Positions 9,648-18,240 of a DNA stretch of 64,000 nucleotides are shown one piece after another. Below the pieces are notes generated by a model. That model was not told the DNA's origin, searched no databases, and saw nothing but the letters and a program-made list of their open reading frames with translations. Each line of letters begins with the position of its first letter. Position 1 is the first letter of the stretch. Source of the DNA: Sphingomonas sp. TDK1 (lineage in GTDB: Bacteria; Pseudomonadota; Alphaproteobacteria; Sphingomonadales; Sphingomonadaceae); NCBI RefSeq assembly GCF_001650735.1, contig NZ_LXVY01000020.1:1-64000 (forward strand). Direction: 5' to 3'. Both the position numbers and the translations under genes were made by a program.

Positions 9648-10760
9648 TCAGACCCGCATCGGCATCAATACGTAGAGCGCGGGCGAGCTGTCATTCTCGC
9701 GGATCAGCGTCGGCGCAGCCGCATCGGCGAGGTGCACCTCGACGAGATCGCCTTCGATCTGGCCGAGAATGTCCATCAGGTAGCGGCTGTTGAAGCCGAT
9801 TTCGAAACCCTGCGCGGCATATTCGCCGGGCACTTCTTCCGCCGCCACGCCGTTCTCGGGGCTGGTGACCGAGAGCACGACCTTGTCGCGCTCCAGCGCC
9901 ATCTTCACCGCGCGGGTCTTCTCGGTCGCGATCGTCGAGACGCGGTCGACGCCCTGCATCAGGCTCTTCGGATCAAGCTTGAGCAGCTTGTCGTTGGCGG
10001 TCGGGATGACGCGGCTGTAATCGGGGAAGGTGCCGTCGATCAGCTTCGAGGTCAGGATCGCCTGGCCCAGGTCGAAACGGATCTTCGACGGCGACAGCGA
10101 CACGCCCACCGAGCCATCGACCTCGTCGAGCAGCTTGCGCAGCTCGGCCACGCACTTGCGCGGCACGATCACGCCCGGCATCGCATCGGCGCCGTCCGGG
10201 CAGGGCACGGTGACGCGTGCCAGCCGGTGGCCGTCGGTCGCCGCCGCGCGCAGCATGCGGCTGGCATCGTCGGTCACGTGGAAGAAGATGCCGTTCAGAT
10301 AATAGCGCGTCTCCTCGGTGGAGATCGCGAAACGGGTCTTGTCGATGATCTGCTTGAGCGTCTCGGCGGGCAGCTCGAACGTGGTCGGCAGCTCGCCCTC
10401 GGCGATCATCGGGAAATCGTCGCGCGGCAGCGTGCCGAGCTGGAAGCGGGCGCGACCGGCGACCACCGTCAGCTTGCCCTCGGCCGCGGTGAGCACCACC
10501 TGCGAACCCTCGGGCAGCTTGCGCACGATATCGAACAGCGTGTGCGCGGACACCGTCGTCGCGCCGACCTGGTCGACCGCGGCGGGGATCGTCTCGTCGA
10601 TCTGCAGATCGAGATCGGTCGCCATCAGCCGGATCGTGCCGCCCAGCTGCGCATCGATCAGCACGTTGGACAGGATCGGAATCGTGTTGCGCCGCTCGAC
10701 CACGGACTGGACGTGGCTCAGGCCCCTCAACAGAGTTGCGCGTTCGATCGTCGCCTTCAT
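9648..10760 (-). CDS. dnaN: DNA polymerase III beta subunit (sliding clamp)
   Basis: A 370-residue clamp protein that encircles DNA and tethers the polymerase. The N-terminus MKATIERATLLRGLSHVQ and the C-terminus ending in LMPMRV (the usual MP[MV]R tail) are diagnostic, and length is normal. The ATG at 10760 has GAGG six bases upstream; a TTG three codons earlier would bury that site, so the ATG is chosen. No dnaA gene is present in the window, so the locus is not a classical dnaA-dnaN-recF origin cluster. Confidence 0.97.
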   Translation of the reverse strand: MKATIERATLLRGLSHVQSVVERRNTIPILSNVLIDAQLGGTIRLMATDLDLQIDETIPAAVDQVGATTVSAHTLFDIVRKLPEGSQVVLTAAEGKLTVVAGRARFQLGTLPRDDFPMIAEGELPTTFELPAETLKQIIDKTRFAISTEETRYYLNGIFFHVTDDASRMLRAAATDGHRLARVTVPCPDGADAMPGVIVPRKCVAELRKLLDEVDGSVGVSLSPSKIRFDLGQAILTSKLIDGTFPDYSRVIPTANDKLLKLDPKSLMQGVDRVSTIATEKTRAVKMALERDKVVLSVTSPENGVAAEEVPGEYAAQGFEIGFNSRYLMDILGQIEGDLVEVHLADAAAPTLIRENDSSPALYVLMPMRV

Positions 10761-10846
10761 GTACCTCAAACCCCCGGGCCGTCGCCCTACTTCTCACCCG
10801 GCGCGACCCGGCCGGTGGCAATGCGCCATGACGTACCCTTAACGCG

Positions 10847-10882
10847 AAAAAGGGCCGGAGCAAGCCGCTCCGACCCCCTTTT
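10847..10882 (-). terminator. Rho-independent terminator for the outer-membrane protein gene
   Basis: Between the beta-barrel gene (ends 10909) and dnaN, a GC-rich hairpin (GGGCCGGAGC paired with GCTCCGACCCC) is flanked by AAAAA on the left and TTTT on the right. Read on the minus strand it ends in TTTTT and lies 27 bases after the barrel gene stop codon. The symmetric A and T tracts would also allow termination on the other strand. Confidence 0.8.
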
Positions 10883-10908
10883 CCACAGTCAAACTGCCTT
10901 TTCGGCGA

Positions 10909-11523
10909 TCAGAAGCGGACGCCGAGGCCCGTGATGATCTGGTGACGCTCCGGATCGACGCCATTGGTCTGCGAGCCATAGTTGGAATAGCGATATTCCG
11001 CCTTGGCGAAGACCTGGTTGGTCAGCTTGAACTCGGCACCGGCGCCCAGACGCCAGCCGCCGAGATTGTCGCGCTCGCGGAAGGAGAGCGCCGGGGTGGT
11101 GGCGGGCGAGTCATAATCGGTGATGAACTGGGCGTTGGTGTAGCCGGCCTTGGCGTAAATCAGCGTGCGCGGGTTGGCGACGAAGCCGAGACGGCCGCCG
11201 ACATACAGATCGCGGCCCGCCTTCACGCGCAGCCGGTCGCCCGGATTGAGCACGTTGCTGGTGCGGTCGCTAATGCTCGAACCGGTCACTTCGCCCTCGA
11301 CGCCGAACACCGTGCTGCCGCGCTGGATGTCATAGCCGATATTGCCGCCGAAGGTGACGCCGTCGCGCGATGCATCATAGCTCGACTTGTCGTTGACGCG
11401 GTCCCAGCCGACGATCGCCTCGGCGTGCGATCCGGCGAAGCTCTGGTCCTGCGACTGGGCGAAGGCCGGCACGGCAAAGGCCGACGACGCGATCAGAGCG
11501 GCGATGAAAAGCTTGGTACGCAT
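10909..11523 (-). CDS. Outer-membrane beta-barrel protein (opacity/OmpA-barrel type)
   Basis: A 204-residue protein with a cleavable signal peptide ending AFAQS (about residue 22). Alternating hydrophobic/polar strands follow, ending in an aromatic C-terminal residue (GLGVRF), the outer-membrane insertion signal. Segments such as VGGRLGFVANPRTLIYAKAG and FAKAEYRYSNYG are typical of small 8-stranded porin-like barrels of Alphaproteobacteria. A good Shine-Dalgarno (GAGGAG) precedes the ATG at 11523. Its role is structural or as a narrow pore; specificity cannot be told. Confidence 0.85.
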   Translation of the reverse strand: MRTKLFIAALIASSAFAVPAFAQSQDQSFAGSHAEAIVGWDRVNDKSSYDASRDGVTFGGNIGYDIQRGSTVFGVEGEVTGSSISDRTSNVLNPGDRLRVKAGRDLYVGGRLGFVANPRTLIYAKAGYTNAQFITDYDSPATTPALSFRERDNLGGWRLGAGAEFKLTNQVFAKAEYRYSNYGSQTNGVDPERHQIITGLGVRF

Positions 11524-11542
11524 GATGTTACTCCTCACTGAA

Positions 11543-11563
11543 GCCGCACCGACAGGGTGCGGC
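11543..11563 (-). other. 5' leader hairpin of the outer-membrane protein mRNA
   Basis: A perfect 8-base inverted repeat, GCCGCACC and GGTGCGGC with a 5-base loop, lies 20 bases upstream of the start codon of the barrel gene, just 5' of its ribosome binding site. Leader hairpins of this kind often stabilise abundant outer-membrane protein mRNAs; that role is inferred. Confidence 0.45.
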
Positions 11564-11787
11564 CTGACTTCAACCGCAACCCTCGGGAGGCTTTGGCTGG
11601 ACGCTCGGTATCGAGGGGAAGGGGCGGGCCAACGCGGGCGCCGCGACCTGTTCTTCCTCCCATTCGCTCCCGGCGTGCTCCGCGAGCGGGGGGACGGATG
11701 CACCCCGCGCCCTGTCGGGGGCATGAACGAATCAGGGCCAAAACGGGGCATTGCGTTTCCCGGGGTTTCGCCCGAGAGACATGGCCC

Positions 11788-12435
11788 ATGGCCAGCACCC
11801 GGAAAGGCCGCGACTTTGTCGCGCGGCATGGCGAGACCGTGTTCAACATTGCCCGGCGAATGCAGGGCGACCATCCCCATACCCCGCTGACCCGCGCCGG
11901 CTTCGCCCAGGCCGATGCGATGGGCGCGGCGCTGCGGGAACTGCTCGGGCCCAAGCCCAAGCTGACGCTCTGGGCCTCCAGCGCGGGCCGCGCGCTGCAG
12001 ACGCTGGCGATCATCGCCGAGCATCTCGAGCTCGACTGGCACCAGACGCGCACCGACGACCGGCTGGTCGAGATCGGCATGGGCGCATGGAGCGGGCGCT
12101 ATTATGCCGATCTGGAGCGCGAGGTGGGCAGCTTCCTTGATGCCGAGCACGGTCTCTACACCCGCCCGCCGGAGGGCGGCGAATGGTATGATTCGATCGC
12201 GGCACGCGTGTCCGCCTGGCTTGCCGATACCGACGAGGATCCCGGCGACCGGCTGGTGATCATGCACGGCATGTCGAGCCGCATCCTGCGCGGGGTGATG
12301 ACCGGCCGCGACGTGCTGCCCCAGTTCGACGCGCCCGTCGCACCGGACCTGCCGCAGGGATCGATCGTCCGGATCGAGGGCGGCGTGGAGACGGTGGTAC
12401 ATCTCGGCACCGGGCGCGGCGCGGCGCCAGCATGA
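11788..12435 (+). CDS. Histidine phosphatase family protein (phosphoglycerate mutase-like)
   Basis: A 215-residue protein of the branch-1 histidine phosphatase superfamily. The catalytic RHG motif appears early (FVARHGETVFN, His about residue 14), and a second active-site His is in VIMHGMSSR near the C-terminus. The phosphoacceptor His plus the SSxGRALQT-like segment (WASSAGRALQT) are as expected. The start at 11788 (MASTRKGRDF) puts RHG at the usual distance from the N-terminus. Its stop overlaps the next start (ATGA), so the two are translationally coupled. The substrate is unknown. Confidence 0.85.
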   Translation: MASTRKGRDFVARHGETVFNIARRMQGDHPHTPLTRAGFAQADAMGAALRELLGPKPKLTLWASSAGRALQTLAIIAEHLELDWHQTRTDDRLVEIGMGAWSGRYYADLEREVGSFLDAEHGLYTRPPEGGEWYDSIAARVSAWLADTDEDPGDRLVIMHGMSSRILRGVMTGRDVLPQFDAPVAPDLPQGSIVRIEGGVETVVHLGTGRGAAPA

Positions 12436-12887
12436 TTCTGGTCCTCGCGCTGCTCGCGCTGGCGGGGCCGCGCGAGACGATCGGGATTTTCGAGCGCTGG
12501 GGGGCGTTTCGCGACGTCGCGCCGACGCGCTGCTTCGCGGTGGCGCGACCGGCCGACATCGCGCGGCGGGGCGAGGCCTATGTCAGCATCGCGAGCTGGC
12601 CGGCACGTGGCGTGCGGCACCAACTCTATGTCCGTCTCAGCCGCGCGCGGGCGGACCATGCGCGGGTAATGCTGGTCGCGGGCGAGCGGCGCTTCGAACT
12701 CACCGCCAGCCGCCGCGATGCCTGGGCACCCGATGCCCGCACCGATGCAGCGATCGTCGCGGCGATGCGCGAGGGCCGGGCGCTGAGCGTCGAAAGCGTC
12801 GACACGGCAGGTGTGCCGTTCGTCGACGGCTATGCGTTGCAGGGGGCGGCGAGCGCGATCGACGCCGCGACGCTGGCCTGCCTCTGA
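12432..12887 (+). CDS. IalB-like small exported protein
   Basis: A 151-residue protein with a very short hydrophobic N-terminus (MILVLALLALAG), probably a signal peptide. The pattern GIFERWGAFRD...RCFAVARP resembles the invasion-associated locus B (IalB) family, in which a Trp-containing segment is followed by a Cys that forms a disulfide with a C-terminal Cys (here the penultimate residue, ACL). Function in non-pathogens is unknown. It overlaps the phosphatase gene by four bases. Confidence 0.65.
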   Translation: MILVLALLALAGPRETIGIFERWGAFRDVAPTRCFAVARPADIARRGEAYVSIASWPARGVRHQLYVRLSRARADHARVMLVAGERRFELTASRRDAWAPDARTDAAIVAAMREGRALSVESVDTAGVPFVDGYALQGAASAIDAATLACL

Positions 12888-12984
12888 CGCCGCAACCACG
12901 GCACGGCGCGCGCGCCCTCCGCAAAGCGGCGGGGAAGGTGACGAAACCACTGGCACGAAACGCCCCACGCACTATCTTGTCGGC

Positions 12985-14124
12985 GTGCGATCCCCGACCG
13001 TCTCCGCTCGCCTCGCTGATGGCGTCGCCTCGATCCCGGCGGCGCAGTGGGATGCCTGTGCCGGGCGCGACAACCCGTTCCTCAGCCATGCCTTCCTTTC
13101 GATCCTCGAAACCTCCGGCTCGGCAACTGCGCAGACCGGCTGGCAACCGCTTCCCATTGTCGTCGACGGGGCGGACGGCGCGCCCGCTGCCATCGCGCCG
13201 GCCTATGGGAAGAGCCACAGCCAGGGCGAATATGTATTCGACCACAGCTGGGCCGATGCCTGGGAACAGGCGGGCGGTCGCTATTATCCCAAACTGCAGG
13301 TGGCGGTGCCGTTCACGCCGGTGCCGGGGCCCCGGCTGCTGCTGCGCGACCCCGCCCAGGCACCCGCGCTGATCGCCGCGATCGAGGCGGTGGTGGACCA
13401 ACACGGCCTGTCCTCGGGTCACGCGACCTTCGTCGAGGAAGCGCAGGTCCCGCTGTTCGAGGCGGCGGGCTGGCTCATCCGAACCGGCACCCAGTTCCAC
13501 TGGCAGAATGACGGCTATGCGGACTTCGAAGAATTTCTGGGCGCCCTCGCCAGCCGCAAGCGCAAGGCGATCCGCAAGGAACGCGCCGCCGCGGTGGAAG
13601 GCCTGACCATCCGCCACCTGACCGGCGCGGAGGTAACCGAAGCGCATTGGGACGCCTTCTGGGCCTTCTACCAGGATACCGGCAGCCGCAAATGGGGCCG
13701 CCCCTATCTCACCCGCCGCTTCTTCTCGATGCTGGGGGAGGCGCTGGGCGATCGGGTGCTGTTGATCTTCGCCGAACGCGACGGTCGGCCGATTGCCGGC
13801 GCGTTGAACCTGATCGGCGCCGATGCGCTCTACGGCCGCTATTGGGGCTGTGTGGAGGACGTGCCGTTCCTCCATTTCGAGCTCTGCTACTACCAGGCGA
13901 TCGACGCCGCGATCGCGCGCGGCCTGCCCCGGGTCGAAGCGGGTGCGCAGGGGGAGCACAAGCTGGCGCGCGGCTATGTGCCGGTGACCACCTGGTCGGC
14001 GCACTATCTACCCGACCCAGGCTTCCGCCGCGCCGTCGCCGACTTTCTGGTGCGCGAGCAGCAGGCGGTCGAACGCGAGCAGGACTATCTCGAGGCGCTG
14101 ACCCCCTTCCGCAAGGCGGAATAG
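12985..14124 (+). CDS. COG3146-type GNAT/FemAB-like acyltransferase
   Basis: A 379-residue member of the family often called putative peptidoglycan biosynthesis protein or GNAT N-acetyltransferase (DUF482). Typical segments: NPFLSHAFLSILETSG near the N-terminus, SWADAWEQAG, a central basic stretch RKRKAIRKERAA, and the C-terminal GAQGEHKLARGYVP. The substrate is not known; the fold is related to FemX aminoacyl transferases. The GTG at 12985 is chosen because conserved sequence begins there and the family length is about 380; other in-frame starts lie inside the previous gene. Confidence 0.78.
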   Translation: MRSPTVSARLADGVASIPAAQWDACAGRDNPFLSHAFLSILETSGSATAQTGWQPLPIVVDGADGAPAAIAPAYGKSHSQGEYVFDHSWADAWEQAGGRYYPKLQVAVPFTPVPGPRLLLRDPAQAPALIAAIEAVVDQHGLSSGHATFVEEAQVPLFEAAGWLIRTGTQFHWQNDGYADFEEFLGALASRKRKAIRKERAAAVEGLTIRHLTGAEVTEAHWDAFWAFYQDTGSRKWGRPYLTRRFFSMLGEALGDRVLLIFAERDGRPIAGALNLIGADALYGRYWGCVEDVPFLHFELCYYQAIDAAIARGLPRVEAGAQGEHKLARGYVPVTTWSAHYLPDPGFRRAVADFLVREQQAVEREQDYLEALTPFRKAE

Positions 14125-14149
14125 ACTAGGCTTGAGCCGAGGTCGCCGT

Positions 14150-14608
14150 TCAGGCCGCCTCGTTCCGCTTCTTCAGCTCGTCGCGAATCTCGCGAAGCAG
14201 CACCACATCGGCCGGATCGGGCGCGGGCGGCGTGACGCCGCTGGCCTTGTCGCGCTCGGCGGCGGCCAGCACCTTGTTCACCGTGCGCACCAGCAGGAAT
14301 ACGATGAAGGCGAGGATCAGGAAGTTGATCACGACCGTGATGAACTGGCCGAAGCCGATCAGCGGCACGCCCGCCGCCTTGAGTGCGGCATAGTTGGAGG
14401 GCGAACCCGTGTAACCGGGCGGGATGGCGCCGAGACGCAGGAAATAGCCGGAAAAATCGACGCCGCCGAAGATCCAGCCGACCAGCGGCATGATCATATC
14501 GTCGGTAAGCGACTTGGTGATGTTGCCGAACGCTGCGCCGATGATCACGCCCACCGCCAGGTCCAGCACGTTGCCGCGTGCGATGAACGACCGGAATTCC
14601 TTCAACAT
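14150..14608 (-). CDS. mscL: Large-conductance mechanosensitive channel MscL
   Basis: A 152-residue inner-membrane channel that opens under membrane tension to release osmolytes on hypo-osmotic shock. The N-terminus (MLKEFRSFIARGNVLDLAVG) and TM1 (VGVIIGAAFGNITKSL) are canonical. TM2 is FITVVINFLILAFIVFLLV, and the C-terminal helical bundle ends in LREIRDELKKRN. Length is normal. A GGAGAGG ribosome binding site precedes the ATG. It is convergent with the acyltransferase gene and divergent from lemA. Confidence 0.97.
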   Translation of the reverse strand: MLKEFRSFIARGNVLDLAVGVIIGAAFGNITKSLTDDMIMPLVGWIFGGVDFSGYFLRLGAIPPGYTGSPSNYAALKAAGVPLIGFGQFITVVINFLILAFIVFLLVRTVNKVLAAAERDKASGVTPPAPDPADVVLLREIRDELKKRNEAA

Positions 14609-14748
14609 TCGCCACCTCTCCCTTTGCGAAGGCGTCGCGACCTTGCCGAAGTCCCGTGCGGACGCCAACCCCCGGCGACCGATTTCGCTTCCGTCTGCCG
14701 GTGTGGGCGTCGTATAAGACACCCCGTTGATGGGATTTGGAGGAACCG

Positions 14749-15339
14749 ATGAAGTTTCGTACCGCACTCGTGCCGATTGCAGCGCTCTCGCTCTCGGCCT
14801 GCGGACTCAACAGTGTTCCCACCGCCGAGGAGAATGCCAAGGCGAAATGGGCGGACGTGCAGGCCCAGTATCAGCGCCGCGCCGACCTGGTGCCGAACCT
14901 GGTCGCGACGGTGAAGGGCGCCGCCGCCTCCGAAGGCAAGATCCTGAGCGATGTGATCAATGCCCGCGCGAAGGCGACGTCGATCCAGGTCACCGCAAAC
15001 GACCTTACCGACGCGAACAAGGTCCAGCAGTTCCAGCAGGCGCAGCAGCAACTCGGCGGCTCGCTCTCGCGCCTGCTCGCGAGCGTCGAGGCCTATCCGG
15101 ACCTCAAGAGCCAGGCAAACTTCACCACGCTGATGAGCCAGCTGGAAGGTACCGAGAACCGGATCACCATCTCGATCCGCGACTATAACCAGGCCGTGCA
15201 GGACTATAACACCCGCATCCGCACCTTCCCCGACGCGGTCGGCGCCAAGATCTTCTACGGCGCCAAGCCGATGACGCCGTTCCAGGCCAAGGCCGGCGCG
15301 GACGTGGCGCCGACGGTCAACTTCGGGAACGGCAACTGA
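14749..15339 (+). CDS. lemA: LemA family lipoprotein
   Basis: A 196-residue protein with a lipoprotein signal peptide (LSACG, Cys19) followed by the LemA helical domain. It carries the conserved pattern AKWADVQAQYQRRADLVPNL near residues 32-51 and later EGTENRI and RDYNQAVQDYN. LemA proteins are usually encoded beside TPM-domain proteins, as here, and are thought to form a membrane-associated complex of unknown function. The ATG at 14749 has GGAGGAA upstream; a nearby TTG would destroy that site. Confidence 0.9.
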   Translation: MKFRTALVPIAALSLSACGLNSVPTAEENAKAKWADVQAQYQRRADLVPNLVATVKGAAASEGKILSDVINARAKATSIQVTANDLTDANKVQQFQQAQQQLGGSLSRLLASVEAYPDLKSQANFTTLMSQLEGTENRITISIRDYNQAVQDYNTRIRTFPDAVGAKIFYGAKPMTPFQAKAGADVAPTVNFGNGN

Positions 15340-15365
15340 TCCACGCGGCGCTCCTTGCGAGCGCC

Positions 15366-15848
15366 GTGCTGTTGCACGGCTGCCCCGTCGCGAAGGTGAC
15401 ACCGGCACCGCCGGTCGCCGGCGGCCGCGAGCTCCAGCGACCTTTGCCACGACTGACCGGCAGGGTAATGGATAGTGCGCACCTCCTCTCGCCCGCGCAG
15501 GTGGCCACCCTCACCCGGCGGCTTGCGCAGGCCGAGGTGCGCACCTGCCATCAGGTCGTGATCGTGACGGTGCCGAGCCTCGCGGGTGAGCCGATCGAAC
15601 GTTTCGGGCAGCGAGTGGGTGATGGGTGGGGGATCGGCAGGCGCGGCTATGACGATGGCGTGCTGCTGATCGTAGCCCCCGCCGAACGCCGGGTACGGAT
15701 CGAGGTAGGCAATGGCCTGCACAAGGCACTGACCGACGCCGAGTCCGCGCGGATTATCCAGAACGACATCCTGCCGCGTTTCCGGAAAGGCGCGATGGCC
15801 GATGGCATCGATGCCGGCGCTACCTCCATTCTTCGTGAGATCAGCTGA
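15366..15848 (+). CDS. TPM-domain lipoprotein (first of three)
   Basis: About 160 residues with one TPM_phosphatase-type domain: GRVMDSAHLLSPAQVATL, VIVTVPSLAGEP, GDGWGIGRRGYDDGVLLIV, RIEVGNGLHKAL. It lacks the glycine-rich tail of the next gene. The start is uncertain. The GTG at 15366 gives only LLHGC before a Cys, but reading the same frame back to the lemA stop codon adds LIHAALLASAV, which would make a full lipoprotein signal with lipobox LLHGC. A non-ATG start coupled to the lemA stop is therefore likely. The stop overlaps the next start (TGATG). Confidence 0.8.
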   Translation: MLLHGCPVAKVTPAPPVAGGRELQRPLPRLTGRVMDSAHLLSPAQVATLTRRLAQAEVRTCHQVVIVTVPSLAGEPIERFGQRVGDGWGIGRRGYDDGVLLIVAPAERRVRIEVGNGLHKALTDAESARIIQNDILPRFRKGAMADGIDAGATSILREIS

Positions 15849-16723
15849 TGATCCTGTTGCGTTTGCTTCTGGCCCTGCTCGTCCTGACGCCGTTGCCGGC
15901 GCTGGCCGACCCGACCTTCCCCAAGCTTACCGGTCGCGTGGTCGACGACGCGCATCTGCTTTCGCCCGAGCAGGTGGCGCAGCTCACCCGGCTCTCGACG
16001 GAGGTCGAGCAGGCGTCCAGCCGCCAATTGGTCGTAGCGACGATTCCGGACCTGCAAGGCTATGACATCGCCGATTATGGCTATCAGCTCGGCCGCGCTT
16101 GGGGGATCGGGCAAAAGGGGGCGAGCAACGGCATCATCCTGATCGTCGCGCCAGCGGACAGGAAAGTGCGGATCGAGGTCGGCTATGGCCTCGAACCGAT
16201 CATGACCGACGCGCTTTCAAACCAGATCATCAGCCAGGTCATCGTGCCGAAATTCAAGGCCGGCGACATGGCGGGCGGCATCGTCGCCGGCGCGCAGGCC
16301 ATTGCAGAGCAGATGAAGCAGCCGCTCGAGGCTGCGGAGCAGAAGGCGAAGGCCGCGCAGGATGCGGCGACCAAATCCTCCGCGCGAAAGCGGCAGGGCG
16401 GTGGGCTGCCGATCGGGCTGCTGTTCTGGTTCATCATCCTCGTCGTCATCCTGGTGCCGATGCTCGCGCGCTTCGGCGGGCGGCGTCGGCCCGGACCGTG
16501 GGACGGCCAGGCGTATCGCGGGCGCGACAACGATAGCGGCGTGCTGCCCATCGTGCTGTGGACCATTGCCAGCGAGATCGGCCGCGCGGCGAGCCATCGC
16601 GACGATGACGACGACCATGGCGGCTGGGGCGGCGGCGGTGGCGGCTGGGGAGGCGGCGGCGGTGGCGGCTTCTCCGGCGGCGGCGGGTCGTTCGGCGGCG
16701 GCGGCGCTTCGGGGAGCTGGTGA
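15848..16723 (+). CDS. TPM-domain membrane protein with glycine-rich tail
   Basis: A 291-residue protein: signal peptide (1-20), TPM domain (GRVVDDAHLLSPEQVAQL ... RAWGIGQKGASNGIILIV ... RIEVGYGLEPIM), a helical Ala/Lys-rich linker, one transmembrane helix (LLFWFIILVVILVPMLA), then a tail of almost pure Gly with Trp and Phe, ending GGASGSW. The layout, periplasmic TPM domain plus TM plus Gly-rich end, is standard for the LemA partner. It overlaps both neighbours, implying tight co-expression. Confidence 0.9.
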   Translation: MILLRLLLALLVLTPLPALADPTFPKLTGRVVDDAHLLSPEQVAQLTRLSTEVEQASSRQLVVATIPDLQGYDIADYGYQLGRAWGIGQKGASNGIILIVAPADRKVRIEVGYGLEPIMTDALSNQIISQVIVPKFKAGDMAGGIVAGAQAIAEQMKQPLEAAEQKAKAAQDAATKSSARKRQGGGLPIGLLFWFIILVVILVPMLARFGGRRRPGPWDGQAYRGRDNDSGVLPIVLWTIASEIGRAASHRDDDDDHGGWGGGGGGWGGGGGGGFSGGGGSFGGGGASGSW

Positions 16724-16725
16724 AG

Positions 16726-17397
16726 ATGCGATTGACCGATCAGGACCGCGCGCGAGTCGCGGCAGCCGTGGCGCAGGCCGAACGGGGTACCAGCGGCGAG
16801 ATCGTCACGGTGCTCGCCCGGCGTTCGGACGACTATGCCGATGTCGCGCTCCACTGGGCGGTCCTCGCCATGCTGCTGGTGCTGGCGCTGCTCGCCTGGC
16901 AGCCCTGGCCGATCGAGTGGCTGCACACGCGGCTGATCGATTCCTGGGCGCAGACCGTGCCGGCGCACTGGTATCTCACCGCCGCGCTGGTGGTGACCGC
17001 ACTCACCTTCCTGCTCGTGCGGGTGGTACTCGCCAAGGACGCGCTCAGGATCGCGCTTGCGCCGGGATCGACCAAAACGCGCCGGGTCCATGCCCGCGCG
17101 CTGGCGCTGTTCCGCACGGCGGCGGAGAAGCGCACGACGGGCTCGACGGGCGTGCTGCTCTACCTGAGCCTGGCCGAGCACCGCGCCGAGATCCTCGCCG
17201 ATTCGGCGATCCATTCGCGGGTCACGCCGGAGGTATGGGGCGGGGCGATGGCGGCATTGCTCGCGGACGTGAAGGAAGGTCGCCCGGCCGAGGGCATGGC
17301 GGCCGCGGTCGCCCAGATCGGCATCGTGCTCTCGGAGCATTTCCCCCGCGCCGCAGACGATGTGAACGAGCTTCCCGATCGCCTGATCGAGCTTTAA
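16726..17397 (+). CDS. TPM-domain membrane protein (third of three)
   Basis: A 223-residue protein with a short N-terminal region (TDQDRARVAAAVAQAERGTSG, as in the DUF5130/TPM subgroup), two transmembrane helices (about 45-64 and 85-105), and a C-terminal TPM-like half (RTTGSTGVLLYLSLAEHRAE). The ATG at 16726 is preferred, with GGAG ten bases upstream; a GTG at 16720 that overlaps the previous stop is the alternative. It completes the lemA-TPM-TPM-TPM set. Confidence 0.82.
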   Translation: MRLTDQDRARVAAAVAQAERGTSGEIVTVLARRSDDYADVALHWAVLAMLLVLALLAWQPWPIEWLHTRLIDSWAQTVPAHWYLTAALVVTALTFLLVRVVLAKDALRIALAPGSTKTRRVHARALALFRTAAEKRTTGSTGVLLYLSLAEHRAEILADSAIHSRVTPEVWGGAMAALLADVKEGRPAEGMAAAVAQIGIVLSEHFPRAADDVNELPDRLIEL

Positions 17398-17407
17398 GGC
17401 ACGGCCC

Positions 17408-17938
17408 ATGACCGACGAACCGATCGAGACCCCCTGGGCGGGCAAGTGGATCACTGTGCGCCGCCAGGGCAAATGGGAATATGTCGCCCGCGCCAGGGGC
17501 ATCCGCGCGGTGGTGATCGTCGCCATCGACGATCAGGACCGGGTGATCCTGGTCGACCAGTATCGCGTGCCGATGGGCCGCCGTTCGATCGAGCTGCCGG
17601 CCGGATTGATCGGCGATACCGAAGTGGGCGACACGGTCGAAGCCGCGGCGCGTCGTGAGCTTGCGGAAGAAGCCGGCTATGCCTGCGAACGCGTCGAGGA
17701 ACTCGGCGAGTATTTCGCCTCGCCCGGCATGGTCAGCGAGAGCTTCACGCTGGTCCGCGTGCACGGCCTTACGCGAATCGGTGACGGCGGCGGCGTGGAT
17801 GGCGAGGACATCAACGTCCATCATGTGCCGATGGCCGAGCTGCCCGCATTCATCGCCGATTGCCGCGCGCAGGGCATGGGCGTCGACGTCAAGATGCTGC
17901 TGCTACTCAGCGGCGCGCTGCTCGGGCGCGCCGGCTAA
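17408..17938 (+). CDS. NUDIX hydrolase (ADP-ribose pyrophosphatase-like)
   Basis: A 176-residue NUDIX enzyme that would hydrolyse a nucleoside diphosphate derivative such as ADP-ribose. The Nudix box spans about residues 72-94 and ends RRELAEEAGY; the first acidic position of the box is Asp rather than the usual Glu (GDTEVGD), while the metal-binding REL-x-EE core is intact. Upstream YRVPMGRRSIELPAGLI is typical of ADP-ribose-type enzymes. It lies ten bases after the TPM gene and is convergent with the NDUFS4-like gene. Confidence 0.88.
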   Translation: MTDEPIETPWAGKWITVRRQGKWEYVARARGIRAVVIVAIDDQDRVILVDQYRVPMGRRSIELPAGLIGDTEVGDTVEAAARRELAEEAGYACERVEELGEYFASPGMVSESFTLVRVHGLTRIGDGGGVDGEDINVHHVPMAELPAFIADCRAQGMGVDVKMLLLLSGALLGRAG

Positions 17939-17947
17939 GCCCTGCGA

Positions 17948-18229
17948 TCAGCGGAAATTGTCGGCGTAGGCCTGCAGCTTGAGCTTGCGCTGCGGCGCCG
18001 GCACGACGTGATAGGCATAGCCTTCGCGCTCGGCATACTCCTTCGCCGCTTCCAGCGTCGGGAAGGAAATGCGGACCTGGTTCGCGGTCTCGCCGCCGCC
18101 GGCCCAGCCGGTCAGCGGATCGGGCCGCTGCGGCGTGTGCGGCTCGAACTCGAGGACCCAGTTGTCGGTCCGGGCGCGGCCGGACTGCATCGCGTTCTTG
18201 ACGCGCTGATAGATGCGAGCGGACTTCAT
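17948..18229 (-). CDS. NDUFS4-like complex I accessory subunit
   Basis: A 93-residue protein of the ETC complex I subunit conserved region family, the bacterial counterpart of mitochondrial NDUFS4, found in Alphaproteobacteria. It shows ARIYQRVKNAMQSGRART, NWVLEFEP, the FPTLEAAKEYAEREGYAY segment and the C-terminal KLKLQAYADNF. It would bind the peripheral arm of NADH:quinone oxidoreductase. It stands apart from any nuo genes here, as is usual for this subunit. Confidence 0.9.
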   Translation of the reverse strand: MKSARIYQRVKNAMQSGRARTDNWVLEFEPHTPQRPDPLTGWAGGGETANQVRISFPTLEAAKEYAEREGYAYHVVPAPQRKLKLQAYADNFR

Positions 18230-18240
18230 GGGGGCACCCT

